The notes under the pieces: model-generated | The model's input: the letters and a program-made list of their open reading frames with translations, nothing else | What the model was told of the DNA's origin: nothing | Database searches by the model: none | Assembly: GCA_021199405.1 (NCBI GenBank) | Contig: JAJQID010000117.1 | Coordinates: forward strand, 1-9,038 | Source: Lachnospiraceae bacterium | GTDB lineage: Bacteria > Bacillota > Clostridia > Lachnospirales > Lachnospiraceae | Direction of reading: 5' to 3' | DNA length: 9,038 nt | Position numbers and translations under genes: made by a program | In this document: in pieces, positions 4,917 to 9,038 of the stretch | Layout: each line of letters begins with the position of its first letter | How positions within the stretch are numbered: the stretch's first letter is position 1

Positions 4917-6371
4917 ATGCAGCGCAGATACAGAAGGGCTGTGAAACGAAGAGTTGTGCTGTCAAAGAACATCCGCATCCTGTCCGCGGCGACTGTCCTG
5001 ACGATTGGAATTCTGACTGTGATTCCGCAGGAATATCTGTATGGATTGCTGGCAAAGGGAATCAGCGGCAGAGAGCCGGACATTGTGGGCTATGCGGTAC
5101 ATATCAGTACACCGAAATTAAGCCTGGCGGAAAGGTTGATTTTTCCTCAGCTTTTCTGTTATGCGTGGCAGACGGAGGCTTCCCGTGACAACGGGACGCT
5201 GGCGGTTTCCGCAAATGCTGTACTGTCGTCAGACGGCGAGGAAGCTTCCGGTAACGTCACGTCACAGGCAGACAGTGAGGGAGGCTCCGGAACTGCCGCA
5301 TCACAGTCAGACGGTGAGACAATTTCCGGGAGCACTGCGCTGCAGACGACTGTCGGGGCAGAAACAGGGAGTGACGATACAGCCATTGAAGGCAACGGGG
5401 AAACAGAAACGGGCAGTGCTGAAACCGGCGGTTCTCTGCGGCTTTTAGTGGATACTCAGGCTCAGGCGGAGCTTTTACAGGAAAATATTTATGGGGATGG
5501 AGAGCAGGGCGATGATTCGCAGACAGACACGGATCAGACGGCCTCCAGGCTGACCGTGTTTGACGAGGTCACGGGGCAGAGCTCCGTCGAGGGCTTTTCT
5601 CCGGTACAGCAGAAATATTATCATTTATCGGATTTTGACAGCTTTGAGGCGCTGATCGGAGAATTTTATGTGGTGGACGCTTCCACCCAGCCTACCGCTT
5701 CCCTGATAAACTTAACGAGTCTGACCTCCTATGACTGCACTATCAGCAAGGAAGATGCTGCGCCGCAGATTCTGATTTACCACAGCCATTCTCAGGAAAC
5801 CTACGCGGATTCCGACGCGAATGACCCGTCCACTACCATAGTGGGCGTTGGGGAAGAGCTGACGGAGCTTCTGGAGGAATACGGTTACTCGGTGCTGCAC
5901 CATGAGGGAACCTATGACGTACCCAGCCGGGACGATGCCTACAGCAACGCGCTGCCGGCCATAGAGGCGCTGCTTGAGGAATATCCAAGTATTGAGGTGG
6001 TCATTGACCTGCACCGGGACGCGGTGGCGGAGGGCACAAAGCTGGTGTATACATACGAGGGGAAGGATTACGCCAGATTTATGTTTTTTAACGGGATCAG
6101 CCGAACCGCCTCCGGTCCCATCGAGTATCTGTACAATGAAAATCTGGAGGCAAACCTGGCCTTCTCCTTTCAGGCACAGGTGGTGGCGGAGAGTTATTTT
6201 CCGGGGATTACCAGAGGAATCTATCTGAAGGCCTGGCGCTACAATATGCATCTCATGCCCAAATATATGCTGATCGAGCTGGGAGCCCAGACCAACACTG
6301 TGGAGGAAGCCATGAATACCTGTGAGGTGCTGGCCTTTGTGCTGGACCAGGTGCTGAGCGGCGGTGAGTAA
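4917..6371 (+). CDS. spoIIP: Stage II sporulation protein P (engulfment peptidoglycan hydrolase)
   Basis: SpoIIP works with SpoIID and SpoIIM at the septal and engulfing membranes, cleaving stem peptides from glycan and cross-links so that the mother cell can engulf the forespore. The 484-residue product has a basic N-terminus, one membrane helix (about 19-37, ILSAATVLTIGILTVI core), a long low-complexity linker (about 88-225), then the amidase/endopeptidase domain (about 240-480). The domain shows ILIYHSHSQETY (285-296), VGEELTELLEEYGYSVLHHEGTYD, YSNALPAIEALLEEYPSIEVVIDLHRD (H366) and YMLIELGAQTN (E454), the zinc and catalytic signatures of the family. The ATG at 4917 has GGAGG six bases upstream. 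A GTG at 4881 is in frame but has no equivalent site. The linker contains a 39-bp tandem repeat. Its own sigma-E-type promoter lies at the end of gpr, and a terminator follows at 6460. Confidence 0.96.
   Translation: MQRRYRRAVKRRVVLSKNIRILSAATVLTIGILTVIPQEYLYGLLAKGISGREPDIVGYAVHISTPKLSLAERLIFPQLFCYAWQTEASRDNGTLAVSANAVLSSDGEEASGNVTSQADSEGGSGTAASQSDGETISGSTALQTTVGAETGSDDTAIEGNGETETGSAETGGSLRLLVDTQAQAELLQENIYGDGEQGDDSQTDTDQTASRLTVFDEVTGQSSVEGFSPVQQKYYHLSDFDSFEALIGEFYVVDASTQPTASLINLTSLTSYDCTISKEDAAPQILIYHSHSQETYADSDANDPSTTIVGVGEELTELLEEYGYSVLHHEGTYDVPSRDDAYSNALPAIEALLEEYPSIEVVIDLHRDAVAEGTKLVYTYEGKDYARFMFFNGISRTASGPIEYLYNENLEANLAFSFQAQVVAESYFPGITRGIYLKAWRYNMHLMPKYMLIELGAQTNTVEEAMNTCEVLAFVLDQVLSGGE
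5229..5345 (+). repeat. 39-bp degenerate tandem repeat in the SpoIIP linker
   Basis: Three consecutive 13-residue units align as SDGEEASGNVTSQ, ADSEGGSGTAASQ and SDGETISGSTALQ (residues 105-143). They are followed by more Ser/Thr/Gly/Glu-rich sequence to about residue 172. The units form part of a flexible, acidic tether between the membrane helix and the enzyme. Copy number is likely to vary among strains, but this is inference. Confidence 0.7.
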
Positions 6372-6459
6372 GGGCAAATTAGGTCGAAGCGTGTAGCTCA
6401 TAGTTGTGCCGGATATCAATACTGCGTTTATTTGACTTAAAAGAAACTACGAAATACGG

Positions 6460-6484
6460 AAAGAGGGCTTTTGGCCCTCTTTTT
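6460..6484 (+). terminator. Intrinsic terminator of spoIIP, shared with the converging gene
   Basis: AAAGAGGGC (6460-6468) pairs perfectly with GCCCTCTTT (6474-6482) across a TTTTG loop, and the T-run continues to 6484. It lies 88 bases after the spoIIP stop. On the minus strand it begins right at the stop codon of the DUF2798 gene, with only three T after the stem, so it could act in both directions but favours the plus strand. Confidence 0.92.
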
Positions 6485-6995
6485 AAGTGGTCTGTTTTGC
6501 CGGAAAAAGTCTGCCGAATAACCAATGAGAAAACGGCGCTGCGGCAAAGAAATTCCAGAGAAATGCCATCGGAAAATTCTTCAGTAATGTCCCTGTCCAG
6601 ATAGCTGGAAGCTGTGTGATGGGTGCGCCGGCCAAGGCGATATTAAACAAAAGGGAAGCGATCAGACTCATGGACGGACACATGATGGCGACTGTGGCGC
6701 CCTGGCGCAGCAGCTGGCAGAAATACGGATTGTCCTTATCCGGATTGCTGTGCTTTGCGGCAAAGGCTGCACCAAACCGGTTTCCATATAGGTTGGAAAT
6801 GATGAATACAAAGATTCCCATATAAGATGCCTCGATCAGTGCATCCAGAAAAACGATGTTTGTCATGTTGCTGAGCCCGCCGGCGGATAATGTTACCCCT
6901 TCCTTGATCGCTACATTGTAGACCTCCATTCCATACGCCATTGCGTAGGACATGATCAGTCCGAATACAATTCCCTGTGTTTTTGTTTTTGGCAT
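6483..6995 (-). CDS. DUF2798-type integral membrane protein
   Basis: A 170-residue hydrophobic protein resembling the DUF2798 family, whose function is not known to me. It has four predicted membrane helices, at roughly 8-27, 46-67, 96-119 and 134-158. These look like an internal duplication of a two-helix unit: a first unit beginning KTQGIVFGLIMSYAMAYGM and ending with IVFLDALIEASYMGIFVFII, and a second from LLRQGATVAIMCPSM to GTLLKNFPMAFLWNFF. The ATG at 6995 has AAGGAAGG ten bases upstream, a slightly long spacing. It lies convergent to spoIIP and divergent from lepA, within a gene neighbourhood that usually lacks it, so it is probably an insertion. A terminator-like hairpin and a long structured non-coding stretch lie between its likely promoter (7334-7363) and its start codon. 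Confidence 0.85.
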   Translation of the reverse strand: MPKTKTQGIVFGLIMSYAMAYGMEVYNVAIKEGVTLSAGGLSNMTNIVFLDALIEASYMGIFVFIISNLYGNRFGAAFAAKHSNPDKDNPYFCQLLRQGATVAIMCPSMSLIASLLFNIALAGAPITQLPAIWTGTLLKNFPMAFLWNFFAAAPFSHWLFGRLFPAKQTT

Positions 6996-7054
6996 AATGC
7001 TATAACCTTCCTTTCCATGAAATCAAAGCAGGTGCAGCGGCAGGTTGCCTCAGC

Positions 7055-7095
7055 AAAAAGGCGTATTTCCCTTTCAAAAAAGAGACATACGCCTT
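7055..7095 (-). terminator. Terminator or attenuator upstream of the DUF2798 gene
   Basis: On the minus strand AAGGCGTAT (7095-7087) pairs with ATACGCCTT (7066-7058). Inside, CTCTTT pairs with AAAGGG (one G-U) around TTTG, with a 2-by-2 internal loop. Five T follow (7059-7055). The hairpin ends 59 bases before the DUF2798 start codon. An alternative 5-bp pairing of CATAC (7111-7107) with GTATG (7090-7086) would disrupt the left arm, as an antiterminator would. The hairpin is directly visible; the switching is inference. Confidence 0.7.
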
Positions 7096-7138
7096 GCGAA
7101 CAATATGTATGCTACACGCACTGATTTACTATAAAAGT

Positions 7139-7199
7139 GTTCTCAATAGACGCTCAGATGGGCAAGCTTGCTTGCACAGCTGAGCAGATATTAGAGAAC
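7139..7199. repeat. Composite inverted repeat (hairpin D)
   Basis: Three nested stems share one axis: GTTCTC-AATA with TATT-A-GAGAAC (outer, one bulged A), GCTCAG with CTGAGC (7152-7157 and 7180-7185), and GCAAGC with GCTTGC (7162-7167 and 7170-7175) at the tip. Internal loops of 3 to 4 bases separate them. Confidence 0.85.
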
Positions 7200-7203
7200 C
7201 TGA

Positions 7204-7259
7204 CCTGTATGAGCAAGTAGCCATTTTCCGAAGGAAAATGAGCAGATTGCGAATGCAGG
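7204..7259. repeat. Inverted repeat with tandem G-A mismatches (hairpin C)
   Basis: On the plus strand CCTGTAT (7204-7210) pairs with ATGCAGG (7253-7259, one G-U) and GCAA (7213-7216) with TTGC (7247-7250). Between them GA faces GA, giving tandem G-A mismatches. At the tip, CATTTTCC (7222-7229) pairs perfectly with GGAAAATG (7233-7240) over a GAA loop. On the minus strand the mismatch reads TC facing TC, so the G-A pairing would only exist in a plus-strand RNA. Confidence 0.75.
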
Positions 7260-7262
7260 CAG

Positions 7263-7279
7263 CGATTGCGGAGCAATCG
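7263..7279. repeat. Short perfect palindrome (hairpin B)
   Basis: CGATTGC (7263-7269) and GCAATCG (7273-7279) form a perfect 7-bp stem over a GGA loop, directly after hairpin C. Confidence 0.85.
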
Positions 7280-7295
7280 ACTTTTATGCATAGTG

Positions 7296-7315
7296 ATGTC
7301 CGCGTCAGCGGACAT
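7296..7315. repeat. Short perfect palindrome (hairpin A)
   Basis: ATGTCCGC (7296-7303) and GCGGACAT (7308-7315) form a perfect 8-bp stem over a GTCA loop. It would be the first structure in a minus-strand transcript beginning near 7327. Confidence 0.85.
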
Positions 7316-7333
7316 GTCCATTTTATAAAAAGA

Positions 7334-7363
7334 ATTATAGCACGATAAAACTGAGAATGTAAG
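7334..7363 (-). promoter_or_regulatory. Candidate sigma-A promoter on the minus strand
   Basis: A perfect TATAAT (7339-7334) lies 18 bases downstream of CTTACA (7363-7358, 4 of 6 match to TTGACA). It would start transcription near 7327, leading through the hairpin array towards the DUF2798 gene. No better promoter was seen between the array and that gene. Confidence 0.5.
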
Positions 7364-7417
7364 AAAAAAATAAAACGATACGGATATCTTTCAGGATAAA
7401 AGTTACCTTTTCAGGGG

Positions 7418-7446
7418 TAGTAAAGTAATTTGATTTATGTTAGAAT
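7418..7446 (+). promoter_or_regulatory. Candidate extended -10 promoter of lepA
   Basis: TAGAAT (7441-7446, 5 of 6) is preceded by TG one base upstream (7438-7439), the extended -10 motif. The -35 position (TAGTAA, 7418-7423) is poor, as is common for extended -10 promoters. Initiation near 7453 gives a leader of about 80 bases, which includes a small hairpin (CAGTCTC/GAGATTG, 7487-7507, one G-U). Confidence 0.55.
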
Positions 7447-7534
7447 ACGCGAAAAGAGCAAAGCGGACAAAGAGAGTGAGAAAGAGCAGTCTCCAGTCCT
7501 GAGATTGAATAAGCGAGAATATCGGAGAGAAATT

Positions 7535-9038
7535 ATGCCACATACGGATCAGAGTAAAATCAGAAATTTTTGTATCATCGCCCACATTGACCATGGTAAG
7601 TCCACTCTGGCGGACCGGATTATTGAGATGACCGGTCTTCTGACACAGAGGGAGATGCAGGCTCAGGTGCTGGACAATATGGATCTGGAGCGGGAGCGGG
7701 GCATCACCATCAAGGCTCAGGCGGTGCGCACCATTTATAAGGCGAAGGACGGGGAGGAATATATTTTCAATCTGATAGACACTCCCGGCCATGTGGATTT
7801 TAACTATGAGGTCAGCCGTTCCCTGGCCGCCTGCGACGGCGCTATTCTGGTGGTGGACGCAGCTCAGGGCATTGAGGCCCAGACGCTGGCCAATGTGTAT
7901 CTGGCGCTGGATCACGACCTGGAGGTTTTTCCGGTGATCAATAAGATCGATCTGCCCAGCGCTGAGCCGGAGCGGGTGAAGGCGGAGATTGAGGACGTGA
8001 TCGGCATTGAGGCCATGGACGCCCCCCTGATCAGCGCCAAAAACGGCGTCAATATTGAAGAGGTGCTGGAGCAGGTGGTGGCGAAGGTGCCGGCGCCCAA
8101 AGGGGACGCGGACGCGCCTTTAAAAGCGCTGATTTTTGATTCTGTTTATGATTCCTACAGGGGAGTGATCATTTTTGTGCGTCTGATGGACGGCTGTGTG
8201 CGCAAAGGGACCAGAATCCGCATGATGGCTACCGGGGCGGTGGATGAGGTGGTGGAGGTAGGCTATTTTGGAGCCGGCCGTCTCATTCCCTGTGAGGAGC
8301 TGTCCGCCGGTATGGTAGGCTATATCACCGCTTCCATCAAGAATGTGCGGGATACCGCTGTGGGCGATACGGTCACGGAGGACGACAGACCCTGCGCGGA
8401 GCCCCTGGCCGGTTACAAAAAGGTGCAGTCCATGGTGTACTGCGGCATGTATCCGGCGGACGGGGCGAAGTACCCGGATCTGAGGGACGCACTGGAAAAG
8501 CTGCAGTTAAATGACGCCAGCTTAAATTATGAACCGGAGACCTCCGTCGCTCTGGGCTTTGGCTTCCGCTGCGGCTTTCTGGGCCTGCTTCATCTGGAGA
8601 TCATTCAGGAGAGGCTGGAGCGGGAGTACAATCTGGATCTGGTGACCACTGCTCCGGGCGTTGTTTACCGGGTTTACAAAACGGACGGTACGATGATTGA
8701 ACTGACCAATCCCTCCAATCTGCCCGACCCGTCTCAGATCGAGCACATGGAGGAGCCCATTGTCAGCGCCCAGATCATGGTTACCACTGAATTTATCGGC
8801 CCCATCATGCAGCTCTGTCAGGAGCGCAGGGGACGCTATATCAGCACGGAGTATATGGAGACCACCCGGGTGCTGTTGAAATACGAGCTGCCTTTAAATG
8901 AGATTATTTATGACTTTTTTGACGCCTTAAAGAGCCGTTCCCGGGGATACGCCAGCTTCGATTATGAAATAAAGGGTTACGAGACCTCTTCTCTGGTGAA
9001 GCTGGATATTCTGGTGAACCGGGAGGAGGTGGACGCTC
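7535..9038 (+). CDS. lepA: Elongation factor 4 (LepA), 3' end outside window
   Basis: LepA is a ribosome-associated translational GTPase related to EF-G, implicated in back-translocation or in initiation and ribosome biogenesis. The open frame runs from ATG 7535 (GGAG seven bases upstream) to the window edge: 501 of about 600 codons. GTPase motifs are intact: G1 AHIDHGKST (16-24), G2 RGIT (55-58), G3 DTPGH with catalytic H86, and G4 NKID (136-139). A beta-barrel domain 2 follows (about 190-280), then the EF-G-like domain 3 with VQSMVYCGMYPAD and the signature GFGFRCGFLGLLHLE. The domain-V-like segment has TTEFIGPIMQLCQERRG, and the start of the LepA-specific C-terminal domain reads RGYASFDYEIKGYETSSLVKLD. 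Family membership is certain. It follows spoIIP in the conserved order but is separated from it by the DUF2798 gene and a hairpin-rich gap. Confidence 0.98.
   Translation, partial: MPHTDQSKIRNFCIIAHIDHGKSTLADRIIEMTGLLTQREMQAQVLDNMDLERERGITIKAQAVRTIYKAKDGEEYIFNLIDTPGHVDFNYEVSRSLAACDGAILVVDAAQGIEAQTLANVYLALDHDLEVFPVINKIDLPSAEPERVKAEIEDVIGIEAMDAPLISAKNGVNIEEVLEQVVAKVPAPKGDADAPLKALIFDSVYDSYRGVIIFVRLMDGCVRKGTRIRMMATGAVDEVVEVGYFGAGRLIPCEELSAGMVGYITASIKNVRDTAVGDTVTEDDRPCAEPLAGYKKVQSMVYCGMYPADGAKYPDLRDALEKLQLNDASLNYEPETSVALGFGFRCGFLGLLHLEIIQERLEREYNLDLVTTAPGVVYRVYKTDGTMIELTNPSNLPDPSQIEHMEEPIVSAQIMVTTEFIGPIMQLCQERRGRYISTEYMETTRVLLKYELPLNEIIYDFFDALKSRSRGYASFDYEIKGYETSSLVKLDILVNREEVDA

Larger units (their letters stand above)
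7055..7327 (-). ncRNA. Candidate structured leader or small RNA
   Basis: This stretch lies between a TATAAT promoter (minus strand, initiation near 7327) and the terminator hairpin at 7095-7055. It contains no convincing open reading frame and is largely made of four consecutive hairpins (7296-7315, 7263-7279, 7204-7259, 7139-7199). Two readings are possible. It may be the attenuated 5' leader of the DUF2798 gene, or an independent RNA of about 270 bases ending at the terminator. I do not recognise it as a known riboswitch class. The palindromes are symmetrical, so the strand is assigned only from the promoter and terminator. Confidence 0.4.

Noticed and set aside
4706..5188. 160-residue plus-strand open frame crossing the spoIIP leader and start
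   Set aside because: It translates the palindromic repeats and then a shifted frame of spoIIP; composition is Cys/His/Ser-rich with no domain pattern and no ribosome binding site.
6389..7119. 9-bp inverted repeat (GCGTGTAGC / GCTACACGC) flanking the DUF2798 gene, as if terminal repeats of a mobile cassette
   Set aside because: Nine bases in windows of this size are expected by chance at appreciable frequency, the match does not extend, and no target-site duplication is visible.
7403..7915. 170-residue minus-strand open frame over the lepA start
   Set aside because: It is the shadow of the lepA frame, which is unambiguous on the plus strand.

Overview
The window reads as chromosomal DNA of an endospore-forming member of the Clostridia. 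A Lachnospiraceae-type genome is the best guess, from the moderate GC content, the short GPR, the SpoIIP with a long Ser/Gly/Glu-rich linker, and the intergenic spaces packed with palindromes. The gene order rpsT / gpr / spoIIP / lepA is a conserved Firmicutes neighbourhood; Bacillus subtilis has rpsT, gpr, spoIIP, yqxA, lepA. Species cannot be told from this sequence alone.

Region 1 (1-2959, + strand) is regulatory. An OmpR/PhoB-type response regulator overlaps its membrane histidine kinase by 4 bases. After a 170-base gap with a candidate promoter and a small palindrome, a short XRE/Cro-type DNA-binding protein overlaps an ECF-type sigma factor. No intact anti-sigma gene follows, only a possible frameshifted coding remnant running into the rpsT terminator.

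Region 2 (3061-6484) is the conserved core. rpsT (ribosomal protein S20) is on the minus strand with a near-perfect sigma-A promoter, a UUG start and a strong intrinsic terminator. Divergent from it is gpr, the germination protease that degrades small acid-soluble spore proteins. spoIIP follows, encoding the engulfment peptidoglycan hydrolase. A good match to a sigma-E promoter overlaps the gpr stop codon. The spoIIP transcript would then carry a leader of about 310 bases holding four successive hairpin-forming palindromes, the last ending 31 bases before the Shine-Dalgarno sequence. spoIIP ends in a strong intrinsic terminator.

Region 3 (6483-7534) separates spoIIP from lepA. It holds a minus-strand gene for a four-helix DUF2798-type membrane protein and, upstream of it, a 330-base non-coding stretch. 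Read on the minus strand, this stretch has a TATAAT promoter, four consecutive hairpins (one with tandem G-A mismatches) and a strong terminator-like hairpin, all before the DUF2798 start codon. It is either an attenuated leader or a separate small RNA, or an array of palindromic repeats that acquired such signals. This is the most interesting unexplained element in the window.

Region 4 (7535 to the end) is lepA (elongation factor 4), preceded by an extended -10 promoter and cut by the window edge after 501 codons.
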